From Lingula anatina (lineage: Eukaryota; Brachiopoda; Lingulata; Lingulida; Lingulidae), in contig NW_019775793.1 in the NCBI RefSeq assembly GCF_001039355.2, positions 137,522 to 188,723 on the forward strand: a stretch of DNA of 51,202 nt, written 5' to 3'. How positions within the stretch are numbered: position 1 is the first letter of the stretch; each line of letters begins with the position of its first letter. The notes beneath the pieces are model-generated. The model saw nothing but the letters and a program-made list of their open reading frames with translations, had not been told where the DNA came from and made no database searches. Positions 37,801 through 50,167 of this stretch are shown here, one piece after another. The translations under genes were made by a program, and so were the position numbers.

Positions 37801-39924
37801 TTAATTTGAGATACAAAATATTTGATGTGCATGCATAATTCATAAATGAGCATATTTTGTATATAGAAATGGGATAAATGTGGACCTGATGCTGTGTATT
37901 TGCTATTGCATATGGGGCATTTAATCTTTAAATGCTCCATTTAAAAATAAACTTTGTGAATTTGCATAAATGTTTTATTTCCTGTGATTCAGCCCAAGGG
38001 AACCGATTCCACGGAGTCCATGGGATATGGTGACATGCACGGCATCATTGCGCTACCTGGTTCTGTAGAACCCACCAAAGAGGTGAGTGACAGAACGTGC
38101 ATGTGTACACAGTATCAGCAGTCATTTTTAATAATAGCAACAAAACATTTGATTCAACTTTTGGTTGAGTACTAAGTAATATGCACTACCAGGAGTATTG
38201 TTAAAAGCTATTATACACGTACTGTAGAATAAGAATGAACACGATTATCAAGTACTTTCACAGCAAAAATCTCCAAACTTCAACTGAATTTTATAGCTGT
38301 CCAATTTTTCTGCATTTGTTTCATTTCTTTGGTTATGATCAGTGGTAATAATGTTCTCGTATACCGCTCCTTATATAAAACTATGTTTTCTTAATTATCC
38401 TCGTAACAGAGTCACTACACGTCCTTGTCAACCCTGACGAAGAACATAAGTCACGACATTGTCCAGGCAGCACAATTCATTGTTCAGTCCACGGTCGAGA
38501 TTGTCAGTAAGGTATAAATTTCGCGTGGTTCAGAAATTTTTATCTGCTCTTACACTTAAATGATATGTTGTAAATGTCTGGGGATATTCTCTTCAAAGTA
38601 TTCTTACTTCCAAATATCTCGTTTTCTTTCGTGGACCGGAAACTTTCGGAAGAATGCCGCGTTATGCCAAAGATAGTTCTAAGATTAGGGATAGAAAGAA
38701 TTGGTAACTTTCTGAGAACATGGCCACAGCCAAATTTGCCTTATGGAACAAAAACAGTACAAAAATGGACCAACTGCATTGCCAGTCCCTTTTTTCTGTA
38801 TACCAATTTTTTCTTCACTTACCTACGAACTGGGTTGCCTTTGGCATTTCAAATACATTATGTGCATCGATTCAAGGATCAGTTGCATTAGAACTAAAAT
38901 AGAACAAGTTGTCAGTATATGAAAGTCGTACTAGAAAGACTAACTCTCTAGAAATTGATCTCTTTTAATTGAACTAAAACTACAGATTTCTATTCCAGCT
39001 CGCCATTATGAGGTGTGTAATAAATCTTTATGTGAACATATTTTCTCTCTACAGATCATTTTCCCAGCCTATCAGCAGGTCCAAGTGGAAAAAACCATAG
39101 AAATGATGGAAGAGGATGACGGTGCGTTGAATTTTTCTATTGTGGACGCAAATATTTTCGCTGATAGATACTCTAATGTGAACCCGTTTCGGAAATAAAA
39201 GTACTGCTTTGTATGAAATGTGTAGAATTCTTGAAAAATTAAGGCATTAGAGAAAGTATCCGGTTAGACATTAACTTGTTTTAACATCAGAAGTCATTTT
39301 TGTTTTGCAAATCTAAAAGTGTCTAATTTTATGATCTGTGTAATTAATCTCCAACTCATAACTCCCCTCAATGCCATTCGTTGAAAATCCGTAATAAAAC
39401 GACAAGGCTAAGCAGAATATGATAGCAAATGTGGCTTTATACGCACGTGTATGTGTGTATAGATAAAGCTAGTAAAATGCTTGACGTGCAGTGCATACTT
39501 GCCATTACTTAATTCATCTGCGTTAGTTGTAAAAAAATACCTCAAATTAGGTAATATGAACACAGATTTTGTTCGGAGCATAGAAATTCCAAACTGGATC
39601 TGGATATTTCTCTCGGATAAAGTGTTTTTTTTTCAATTGATTAAATAAGAGAAGTTGGCATTAAGTATGAAGAGAAAAGCTATTACATTACACGCCACTG
39701 AGTCGCCACCTTTACCGTTCACAGGTGTTCTACGAGAGAGTGAAATTAACCAAAGTGTTAGTGACTATGGCGAGGATGAGGACATAGTAGGTGTAGTGGA
39801 GAATACAGCACTAGATGGCGAAATGGTCTTAAAGGGTACCTTTCTTCTTATTTATCACTTAGCACAACAAACAGTCGCATATAAACTGAAATTGCCTAGA
39901 TGAGTCAACGTTTAAGAGACAAAA

Positions 39925-39967
<43 letters not shown>

Positions 39968-42900
39968 TAGGTCTTTCAGAACAATTTTCTTTAATATGGC
40001 TTCCTGTAACTCATCATTTTGGAAAAATTAATGGGGGGGGGGAATAATGATAGATGAAAGGACAGGAATAAGACTACAATATATACAAATCATACGGAAA
40101 ACTGTTGGATAGACCTATATTTAGATAAATTTTGATAAACCACATTTGTACAATTGGTCTCATCAGTATTTTTTCTGACTGTTATTTTGAGAAATTTTGC
40201 GTAATTTCAGGTGTTCGCCCCCCTAAAGATGCTTTATATGGCAACATAGATTTTGACAATGATGTCCTTGGTGTGGTGAGAAACGAGTCTGATGCACATG
40301 TATTTGAAACAAGTAAGCCGGCTTTTTAAACTCACGTTTGTTCCATACATGCTTATTGGCGAGATTGACAGCACAATAAAATACAAAGTTAACCTTGCAG
40401 ATAATGTCTATAACTTCATCGAGCAGGGGGTTTAATCTGTACATAAACATAAGGCAAACAATAAGGATGTGTGTTTGTGTTTCCATAAAGATAAATAAGT
40501 AAGCAGGATTATCAGTCGTAAGTGCGGACTATTGCATCCGCTTTCATTTTCTCTCTCACTCTCTCTGTTTTAGAGTCAAGAAAGAGATCCGTAAGATTTA
40601 GTAGCGTGGACGAAATGCTTGGCGGCGATTCCGACGCCATATACCCTGTGTATGAATTAGACGAGTCGGGAGAGGAGGGGGATGTTGAAGACGAAGTCCT
40701 TTTCCGGCGTGGAGACGTGGCATATTCAAGACCGGACTCAACGGATATGTCTCTACAATCAGTCGAAGGATCTCCAGAAGATTCTGCTGACGAAGACATG
40801 GAATATGTGGGCGCACCCCTTATGTCCAAAGACTCGCTGACGTTAGCAGAGAAACGTATTGCAGCTGAGAAAAAGATAACCTCTGTGTATGTCAAGGACG
40901 CTTTGTTGTCGCTGATAGAGGACCTACAAGCGGGACTCCTTGCCCCAGAGCAGCTGCTGAAACTGGCAGAATGTGCACGGGAAATCCTAGACGGCAAAAC
41001 ATCGAAACCCCAGCCTACCAGCGCCGCGTCCAGTTTAACAGCGTTTGTCGATGATTACGTTTGTGGCGTGATTGATAAGGTGGAGGAGGAATTCGAGGAG
41101 GGGTTAATCAAACCTGCAGACATAGCTGCAAGTCTCATACGCCTAGGCCTGAATACAGATGACACCAAAGTTGTAAACCCCAAAGAACAAGGGGAATCTT
41201 CGACAACCTCGTTAAAGGCACAGTCCATCGTTGAGGAAGTATTAGAAAAAGTGTGTCAGGAAATTGCACAAGGTAGAATGGAAGACAAAGATATTGGGAA
41301 CCTCGATGACGCCATTGCTGAAGTTGCTTTGGAGAATACCGAGAGATCAGACACTTCTATATTTGCAGATAATTTTACAACTGACACCATAGAAAGAGTT
41401 CAGAGAAAACTAAAAGGTGTACAGTCTACCCCAAGTGTCGTTTCCAATGCTTCTTCAGTATTTGCAGAAAGCTTTGTTAACAGCAAACTTAACAAAGTTT
41501 TTGGAAAGCTCGCTAGAAGGAGATCTGAAACAAGAGTGGACCAGAGTCCTGTTTCTTCTATGGTGAGCGCAGCTTCATCCAATGCGTCTTCCTTGTTTGC
41601 GGATGAGTTTGTTGATAGCAGGATTCAAGCAGTAATGCAAGGGATAAAGAGTAACCAGGGTGCACTACAGGACGCGGCCTCTGTCAGATCCATCAGATCA
41701 AGAGCCTCATCTTTAGCTGATAATATAATATTTCGTGCTATTGAAGAACTTACTTTTGATTCGTCTCTTGCAGAGGAGGGTGATGCAACAAACACTAGAG
41801 AAGATAAGATAGAAGAAAAGCATCTTCCACAAAAGGAGAAATCACATCATTCGAGCGTTTCAAAAGCGTCTGATACAAGTATTGCACACCAACTGGTCCA
41901 AGGTGTGCTCCAAAAGGTTGTTGGTGAACTGAGTGCAGGAAAAGGGTTGGATCGCTCAAGCGTTGAACGCATCGCAAATAACTTGATGAAGTGGCACTCA
42001 AATATGATAGGACCGGTAGAACCAACAGGCAGCAGCGAGGTTGTGGCAACTGCTACAAGCAAACACAGTTTGCCAAGAGCAGGTGTATCAACAACAAGTT
42101 TCCTAGCCGAAACCGTTATTAATGACGTGTTTGAGCGAATGTTAAAAGAAGTACAGCAGGACAATTTGAACAACTTTGAAATGTCTCATCTCGCCAAAAG
42201 CATTGATAAAATGGCATCAGAACTTGATTGGGGTGAAAACCTAGACAAGGTAGAAGACCAACACCCAGTTGAAGACATAGATATTGTCCCTGTGATTGGT
42301 CAAACTCCACTGGACATTCCGCAAGAGGAAATAAAAAGTGGCCTTGCTGCACTGTCAATTAAAAATTTCCAACCGAGAGAGATAAAAAACGTGGAATCAC
42401 TTCGGACAGAGGCCAGAAATTCCTTCAGAGATATCTTCAAGCCAAACCTTAGTGACATCGTAGGCAATACAAACACTAGATCATCACAAAATATAATAAG
42501 ACAAAATATCGTCCAAGCGTCGTGCCACAACATAGGTTTTCATGGAAAAATTAGTCGTGCACATGCTCCCGTTTCGAAGTCATACAACTGCGCTGCAAAT
42601 GATTATCAGAACATGTCATCTCCAAGAAGGGCCAGCAAACAATCATCAGAGGATCTCGTTTCTAAAAATTCACCAGATGTAGGAATTGAAGTGGTTAATA
42701 TCGAGCATAATGTCGACTCCTTGAGAAGGATTGATATGGGAGTACCTCACAGCCAGACCAAGAACCTAGATTCCAAAACTGAGTCGACAGGCAGTCTCAG
42801 TAAATCTGTCAACATACGTATTCAACCTATGGTCGGTTCTAAGCCTTTGGATATTGATCCAGAAATTGTTGCTGCTGGCCTATCCGCTTTATCTATCAAG

Positions 42901-44220
42901 ACGTCTGCTTCTCCTTGCGACATTGCAGAGACAGCTCCCTATTCGGCCTTGCAAAGGAACTCCTTCAGATGTGTCCTCAAACCTGACATAACGAAAATCA
43001 AGGAAATATCTCAAAAGCAAGAATCCATTGAGGATTTTAGAAGAAAGATCATTGCCTCAAGCCATACCTTATATGGGGATGACACACGAGAGCCTGGAGT
43101 GGTGCGCAGCGGCATATCAGAAGATTATATGTGTGACAGTGGCTCGCAGATCAAGGTGAATTATATGAAACACCCCAAGAATGTCCAACAACTGAGAGAT
43201 CAAGGACGAAGATCGAGCCTGCCAGAACCAAGCCTTTTAAGACAACTGCAATCAAGAAAAATAAAGAATGGGAAAGAAACACAGAGTAGTAGCTTAACAG
43301 CAATAAGACGACCAGAAGCGGACAATTTATTGGGCGAGGTTACGGTCCGTTTAGTTGGAGAACGAGGGTCTGGAGCCGAGTTGAATACTAGGGATGTTTC
43401 TAAGATACAACACAGTTCTACAGTTTCTTCCTCAAATGTTGTAGACGATGTCGACATTAGTCATGCAAGCAAGCGAGCACGTTCAAGGGTGAAAGGCACC
43501 AAGTCTTCTCCGTCAGCGAAGAAAAGCCCATCAAGTGGGTCCAGGTCTGTGCCTTCAACTCCTCCTTCTCATCAGTCATGTCCTGCGGTGTCAAAATGCC
43601 AAAAAGTTCACTCGTCTGCGTTGAATACTTCATCAACTTCATCTGTACATCCCTGTAAGAGATCAAAGGAAAAATTGAAAGACAGCAAAGAGGAAATGAA
43701 CGATCAGACTAAACGACTGGAAAAGGCCAAAAAGTCTTCACATGCCAATGTTTCTTCCACTTGTGACAAAGACTCCTCTTTCATAGTATCGGGAGGGAAG
43801 AATAAGAGAGACGGTAGTCTGGCTTACAGCAAAACAGCTGCCAAACGTTCAGTTAATTCTCCATATGCTGCTTTCCAAACCAGTCCGAAGAATTCAGCTG
43901 CATCTTTGGGCTGTCGAAACAACGACAATAGTAGTTCTTCGTCTAGTGAACAATCTATTCAAGACTCAAACAACAGCACCACTACTGCAACACAATCCAA
44001 CCCCGAGGCATCCTCCACAACTTCCAAAGGCGGTGTTACCGGCAGACGCAGCGAAAATAAAATTACAAGTCCACCTTTGTCATCGATCGTTTCACCCACC
44101 TCTTCACAGAGTGTGGTAAACACAGGCAGCAGTAGTGGCCCCAGTACTTCTGCACAAGAAAGCGGTAAAAACACGCTGAGTGATAAATCTTCATTCCATA
44201 ACTCAGAAACAAGCATTTAG
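26854..44220 (+). CDS. FSIP2: Fibrous sheath-interacting protein 2-like (FSIP2-like)
   Basis: Mammalian FSIP2 is a very large sperm-tail protein that binds AKAP4. Exons before the duplication: 26854-27033, 27363-27484, 28222-28348, 28618-28742, 28944-29085, 29489-29599, 29719-29866. Then one set of ten, copy B: 35975-36100, 36554-36616, 36751-36917, 37726-37794, 37993-38082, 38410-38511, 39055-39121, 39725-39835, 40211-40312, 40574-44220. Phases match throughout; 1832 residues. Residues 33-140 match the conserved FSIP2 N-terminus (LPLDAKLPM, DLTDPYAL, KELHDPHLKPY, LCNLKEFNEFRQYL). Residues about 145-360 are Arg/Glu/Gln-rich coiled coil. Short acidic exons follow. The last exon holds an amphipathic-helix array (about 720-1150), a duplicated 65-residue block and a Ser-rich tail. 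It is much shorter than mammalian FSIP2. The first donor (GTTATG) is weak. Exons are present twice (copy A) through a probable assembly artefact. AATAAA at 44653-44658. Confidence 0.9.
28771..28800. repeat. AGT trinucleotide microsatellite
   Basis: Ten AGT units in an intron of the FSIP2-like gene. Confidence 0.9.
30467..35809 (+). repeat. Copy A of a 5.3-kb direct duplication (probable second haplotype)
   Basis: Near-identical, introns included, to 35814-41194. It carries its own set of FSIP2-like exons: 30628-30753, 31208-31270, 31405-31571, 32385-32453, 32649-32738, 33066-33167, 33718-33784, 34344-34454, 34825-34926 and a last exon from 35189 that is cut off at the N at 35813 with no donor or stop. 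Protein changes against copy B are few (Met/Ile in exon 34344, Phe/Leu near 35272, His/Pro and Val/Thr near 35623-35633). Intron differences are single bases and small indels. Confidence 0.93.
34537..34581. repeat. ATT/TTTA microsatellite, copy A allele
   Basis: A short ATT run followed by TTTA units and poly-T in an intron. The matching place in copy B (39925-39968) is a pure ATT array. Confidence 0.8.
35813..35813. other. Single-N contig joint
   Basis: The N separates copy A, which breaks off mid-exon, from copy B, which starts abruptly mid-intron. Identity between the copies ends within four bases of the N on the copy A side. This is the signature of two overlapping contigs placed end to end. 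Confidence 0.85.
39211..39255. repeat. 45-base insertion present only in copy B
   Basis: Copy B has 45 extra bases relative to copy A near 33875. They are bounded by GTAT at 39211-39214 and 39256-39259. A polymorphic indel arising at GTAT microhomology is the simplest reading. Confidence 0.7.
39925..39968. repeat. ATT microsatellite, copy B allele
   Basis: Pure ATT trinucleotide array in an intron of the FSIP2-like gene. Confidence 0.85.
40879..42168 (+). repeat. Array of about nine amphipathic-helix repeats in FSIP2-like last exon
   Basis: Units start near 40879, 41023, 41206, 41353, 41452, 41587, 41707, 41875 and 42094. The usual form is Thr/Ser-Ser, hydrophobic, Ala, then a helix. Examples are VKDALLSLIEDL, VQGVLQKVVGEL, INDVFERMLKEV and VDSRIQAVMQGI, which share hydrophobic positions 1, 4, 5, 8, 9 and 12. 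Several units are followed by a second helix after a Gly-Leu or Gly-Arg turn. The spacing matches the published A-kinase-anchoring helix pattern. Binding is inferred. Confidence 0.7.
42271..43007 (+). repeat. Two copies of a 65-residue block in FSIP2-like last exon
   Basis: Copies at about 42271-42465 and 42811-43007. Shared core: P-h-h-G-x2-PLDI-x2-E-I-x2-GL-x-ALSIK, then RNSFR-x3-KP about 20 residues later. I do not recognise the block as a named domain. Confidence 0.75.
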
Positions 44221-44652
44221 CACGCCCAATTTTTTATAAACTGCACGTATTTTCCTCATGTTATATATCTAGGATAAAGAATAAGTTGAGAATTTGATTG
44301 TAAAATGTTATTTTATTACTCATTATGCAAACATCAACGAAAGGCACGTTTATTTTACGCAACTATCATATGGTAAACATCAGTATCGGCGAAGAGACAG
44401 ATTTGATTCCTAGCAGCCTGAACGTTTCAATGAACTGTATGCAATTATTGAATGAACGCATGTATGCAACTTATATTTGGCCGCCAGTTTCTAATGATGC
44501 TCGAGGTAAATTAGTGGTTTGCAGGTCTACTTCATTAAAACAATGTAGCTGGTGGTGAAAGGGAATGCTAGTTTCATATTTCACCAGAAAATATCCTATA
44601 ACAGGCATATATTCGCAGTACAAAAACTATACGTTTCTGTTCATTCATGTTA

Positions 44653-44658
44653 AATAAA
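44653..44658 (+). promoter_or_regulatory. FSIP2-like polyadenylation signal AATAAA
   Basis: First AATAAA after the stop at 44220; a second follows at 44686-44691. Confidence 0.5.
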
Positions 44659-46394
44659 ATCTTAGACCTACTGATATATGTGATGAATAAAGATATAGCC
44701 AAACAACATATTATAATGAATTGTGTTCAAAATATTTGTCTTATTCCAAAAAGGTATTGGATTTAAAACGCGAGCCATGTAACATTATTCTTGTTAAATA
44801 ATACAACGTCATGGACTGCCATATGCTGACTTTGTATTTGGTAAAGTGGCAATTACTGAAGAAGACAGCTGCAATAGCTATTAGAAATATAATTGGATTA
44901 TATTTTAAAATTGATTATAATAAAACTAAGATTTCAGATATACATATATTTAATATACATACAGTACATGCTGAGGATTGAGGAATGTAAAAAAGTTTGC
45001 ATATTTCAGTTGAAATGTTGTTTTGCTGTCCGCTGTGTTAGTTCAACAATAGTAGCTACGAGCACGAGTTGTAGCAGGCCATGACGTACTATTTGCGAAC
45101 ATGTCGGACTTCTTTTATTCAAAACAAATTTGGGCATAGTGAAATTTATTATCTGTTCATATTTCTCTCGGTTTCGGAAAGTTTAAGCCGATCTTTTATT
45201 ACGTGTCTCCATTGATGTCATCAGCAATATTAGCAAATTATATTTAGGTCTGCCATCCTGTTATATGCCCATATAGGCAATGATAACGCTCCTATCATCC
45301 ATTTGCACGTACTTGGTGGCATTTATGGGCTTATAATCACCGGTGATAATGAACAGGGCAGGGCACACCATGATTTCTAATTCCAATTTTTCTTCCACTC
45401 CCAATTATCAAATACACCGAACAGAAATTCATTTCGTGACTTATTGCGTGAAGGCGCTTTTTGCTGAAAATACCATTAGTAGTTTATCGTTGGTAAAGTT
45501 AACTATTTGACTATATTAAATCATCCAAAACTGTTCAGCTACAAACCATACATTTAATTCAAATACCCCGCTAGATTCAAGGGGTAGAGTGCTTGAAAAG
45601 TAGTTTGGGGTAAATACGAATGATGGTCACTACCTTAATAGACGAAGGCGGGTAACGGATCCTTTGCGGCAATGAATGACTTTTGCGGATGGATGTAGAC
45701 ATGATGGTCTCGAACGATTGCCTTAATCCGTTGGGTAGGGGTGCTTGTTGGACACAAATATTCAGGAGATTATGAATTCAGGGTGGCTTTCGGTCTGTTT
45801 TTGGAGTGCCTGTTGCTCTGTCAGTTTAAGCCCTTGGTTCCTTTACTTGAGAAGAAAACGTCAACACCATCAGATACCGTTAGTTCATGCAGCACTATCG
45901 GACATATTTGCCCTCGCACGAATAGTTTCACCCTCGCCTTCCAATTCACCGCAACACAGCCTGTTAAGATACATATTTCCTTTATCAACAGAACGTTTTG
46001 TTTGCAGAAAGGCCATCTTGAAGCAGACAGAGACAACCAACTGCGGATCTAATCTGTAGACGAATCAGGACGTGCAGACGATTATTTTTTACAGAACATT
46101 ATGATTAATTACATTGCGCCCTTGATGAATTACAATGCGCCCGGAATTCAACAATCAAGACTAATTGGCCATGTAAGCAGTGTGGCACACCACAAAAAAG
46201 GCATATTGAGCCTACTGATTTCATTCGAGATACAAAAATAACAAAACGTACTAAAATATTTTAAATATTCAAAGTCCTCATGATTATTTATAAAAAAATC
46301 GAACGATGCTCCATCTTTTTGAATAACGCCTAAACAGTTCAGATACCCAATATAACAATATATCCCAGCAAATTCGGTCTAATGTACCCCCAGG

Positions 46395-46428
46395 TATTTA
46401 TTTATTTATTTATTTATTTATTTATTTT
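46395..46428. repeat. TTTA microsatellite
   Basis: About eight TTTA units in intergenic DNA. Confidence 0.85.
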
Positions 46429-49400
46429 GCCTTTATCTTTGAAACACTCCTTTACACTCTAGGCCTACAAGTTATAATTAATAGGGCATAACATAATATC
46501 TTGACGAAAATGTTAATACATTTATGAACGTCCACAGTGAATAAAAGGGATGTTTCCTTGAATCCTAGAATTCTGTAATAGAATTGAATAAAGCGAATAA
46601 AAGTCTGCATGTCAGACTTTGTCGACTGTTTGCCAATTGTGCTGTTAATGACAAGACCTTAAAAAACAAGGCTAAATGTCATGCTGACCTATATAATGCT
46701 GTCTATATCTTCAAAACGTGAATACATCTTTTTACAACGAAAACGTGATAATTAGAAGAGAATTACACTAATGGCAATACTTTGAAAAGCAAAGTCAAAT
46801 GTCATGCTGATCGGACTCACATGACCCTTTCAACTTTGTCGTGGTTTATTGGTTGATCGAGAAAAACAGTTCCGCCAATATCGTGCAAGCTTCAATAATT
46901 CGTTGCTGTCAGCAAATAGTATCGTCTTTGTGTGAAAAAAACATACCTGAAGAACTTAGACAAGGCAAAATACCACGTGCTGTGTATACTTCATGTATAA
47001 CTGTTGTCTTTTCTTTAGTTTGAGTTAAACAATCAATAAAAAATACACTTTCTTATTTTTGAAAGTAAATTTAGTTTTGGAAAAATGCAATTCTACGTGT
47101 ATCTACACTTTCGTCACAACAACAACTATACCATTTAACAAATGTTTTTTAAATACTTTGACATAAGTACAGTTGAATTCAAAACGTTACTTATGGATAT
47201 TTCCTTTCCTTCTGTTTGTGTGTATGTTCATATGTTCATTATTTCAACCATACTTGCATTATTGTTTATTCTTTGTAGTTTTGATGTACCGGTAGAACCT
47301 TTTTAAGAAATAAAATATCATTGTAACTCAGTTTGCATCATCTTACACTCTTGCTAAAACTATGGAATGTTTTGAAAATTATAGATATAATTTGGCGGTA
47401 GCATTGAGCAATAAACAATTTTCATATTACAAGGTGAACTAATGCAAAACAGTTGGTTAAAATTGTCAAACCCTGTATAGGAGAATGTATATCAGAATGG
47501 CAGGCCACGTGTACAAAGCAATTTACGCGACCGAGCTTCAGCATTAGTCGTGCCTTTAAAACTACAGCCAGGAAGGATTGTATGCCCTAAGAGATGTGTG
47601 TCGTCAAAAGAGAACATTTTCAGTATCTTCTCTGAGGAACTGTTGCGAAATCTCACAATAACCCGAGATTCCAGAGGATAAGTCAACAGGAGACGCCTGA
47701 TTTGTGGTCCTGGGCAAGGTGTACCCCTAACAAAACTTTTTTGACCCAACAGGGGAAGAGACGCCGCTAGTAATGGACCCTGCAACTCCATTGCCTCCAT
47801 TGTGTGTAATGCGTCATGAGAGGCGTGCCTGGTTTTCTAATGAAGCAAAATTTCTTCTTCGTGGCGTTGTTAACAGACTCCATGATTCATGTCAAGTCAG
47901 GGAGAGATGAAGACAGTGAGGTGGGGATTGTTTTCTACGGCGTTGGTTCTATCTACCTCTGGCTGCCATTCCTTATGAATGTCCTACCAATCTGGCTTTC
48001 CTCAGAGAAAGTGTAGCTGCTGACGTCTACATACAAGTTCTGGTGACAAAAATGATGCCATATGCCAGAGCCCATGCTAATTATGTGTAAATTTGGTGAC
48101 ATTCGGTTGCCTCTATGGAAATGACAGTGAAACATCGGATTCGACGGGGTGCATGTCATAAATTTGAATAAATGGCATAAAGTAAGGGTATCTTCTCCGC
48201 CATTTTTTACTTTTACCATTTATTGTGTTAGTTATGGTATTTGGAATAAAAAGCGCTGTTTATAACAATTTACACATGGTGATCAATTGTAAATAAAAGC
48301 ACATGGAATTAGAGGTGGGCAATATTTTTGGCCAATAGTGTAGCACTCTAGTTCCAGCTTTATCCCTCTCTGCTCTCAAATTGTTTCAAATTTACCTGTG
48401 GCAGCATTCGTAGAAGTTTTATTTATTTTGAAAGCTCAGTATCTATAGTAATCCTCAATGTTATTAAAAACATACAAAATTTACACGTTTATACAACTTG
48501 CTAATACTTTAGTGATGTCGTGAGGGTAAATCAGGATACATTTTGTGATTAGGCTTATTGTTGCTTGTTAAATTCTCGCTGGCGTCATGAGGACGTCATG
48601 AGGACGGTGCGATTTAACGTTTTTCTTTTCTTTTTTCTGTAAATACACGAAATATTCACTATTTTTAACATCGTTTCTCATCCATATGTGGGGTTAAAAA
48701 GCTGGAAAGCTAAGAAAATATATTATTATTATTTCATTTTCTCATATTTTATTATTTACTTGATTTTTTTAATATACTGAACAATTTCTTTTTTAATATT
48801 TAATGTACGAAATACAAGCATTGCTAAAAGCTGTTTTAAAGTCTGATTGCAAATGTATGGCAGACACTGGCGCGCAAAACACCTACCTAAGAAGTGATGA
48901 ATGAGACAGAGCGCAATCTAATATAGGATATGCAATGAAGTCTGATAAGAAAGACATATCTCAGCAAGAAGCCAAGCTTTCCACTTGTAAGATAAACTAC
49001 GAGTATATATCACCCACGTTGACAATGGAGTTGATAACAATCTTGTTGCTTAAAACACAGGTAGCGAGTAACGAGCTCACCTTATAGTTCCACAACAACG
49101 AACCAGGTTGGGTACATGTCAGACAAATGGCTCATATTACCACAGAGGACAACATGATAGAATGGAGTATCAATAGCAATCAAACTATTAACCATTGCCT
49201 TAATAACAACCGCCTGAGCCCGCCAGTTAAAAGACACATTTCATTAATCAAATTAGTACATGTCTCATAATGGCCTCCTATCATACCATCTCCAGTGGGC
49301 TGAAGCGCACATTGTGGTCCTTGACTGCGGTAAATTGATAGTTAATTGTCAGAGTTAGGCAGCAATAAAGCATATTTCCCCTCCCACATTTATATTGACT

Positions 49401-50018
49401 ATCCTTGTATCTTCACTGAAAGAGGATAGACTCCGGTCTCAGTAGGGTGATTAGATAAAATTAGGGAAGCATGCCCAAGTGCGGCAATAGTGGGAAACTC
49501 GCTTCCAGGCTAATTACTCGAACGGTCATATTGTGTAGATCATAACATTATCTATATCTTTATATGCTGTGTCTGTTTTTCAAAATTTGCAAAATTGTAA
49601 CACGAAATGAATAAATAAATAAATGAAAAAAAAGGGCGCCATTGATGTTGTTTTACTGTGTATAACTGTTATTCAAAAATCAGTTTCATTTTATCGTTTC
49701 TTAATGCATATATTTTAGAGTTATTTCATAAGCTTTTGACCAAGCACTTACTTTTTATGGAAGGGCAAACGATGCTGCTACACGTACCATACATGTGCTG
49801 TTTGTTCATGTGCTGCAGTCAGAACAGCAATTAGGTTAAGGGTTAACTTAAACCCACGAACTTACATTATATTTTACTGCCCTAACAACATTTAATTCAC
49901 AAATAAAACAGACTTGGCAAAAAGAAACATCAAATTCGGGCTTCCTGAAAACCATGACTTGCTTTGGCGTTGCCTCTAACTCCACCCACTGTCATCAATA
50001 CAAATCTGTTGTGTTCCT

Positions 50019-50167
50019 ATTGGCTAATACAAGAATGCCACCTTTTGCATGCAGCTGATATCATAAAGCACTGTAGAACGTCATTCACGTCTGCTTTACC
50101 AATCAAATGTCAATCAACTATTTCTACTATTATTGGCCACCCACGTGCAACACACATGTATTAAAAG
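50019..50167 (+). promoter_or_regulatory. Putative promoter of the IGFBP-like gene
   Basis: CCAAT boxes at 50019-50023 (inverted), 50099-50103 and 50132-50136 (inverted), an E-box CACGTG at 50142-50147 and a TATA variant TATTAAAAG at 50159-50167 lie in promoter-like order. This would start transcription near 50190 and give a 5' UTR of about 120 bases. Confidence 0.45.

Larger units (their letters stand above)
35814..41194 (+). repeat. Copy B of the 5.4-kb direct duplication
   Basis: Corresponds to 30467-35809 at an offset that grows from 5347 to 5385 bases through small indels. Its last exon continues uninterrupted to the stop at 44220, so this copy is the one continuous with the rest of the gene. 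Confidence 0.93.

Noticed and set aside
30467-41194. True tandem gene duplication with an internally repeated protein
   Set aside because: The copy boundary coincides with an assembly N in mid-exon and copy A has no way to splice or stop. A haplotype artefact explains everything more simply.
45741-46059. Two overlapping frames of about 104 codons with hydrophobic stretches, resembling a receptor fragment
   Set aside because: No recognisable domain, two frames compete for the same DNA, and no supporting splice sites.
47492-47800. 102-codon minus-strand frame
   Set aside because: No known motif and no neighbouring exon; codon and residue use do not look protein-like enough to call.
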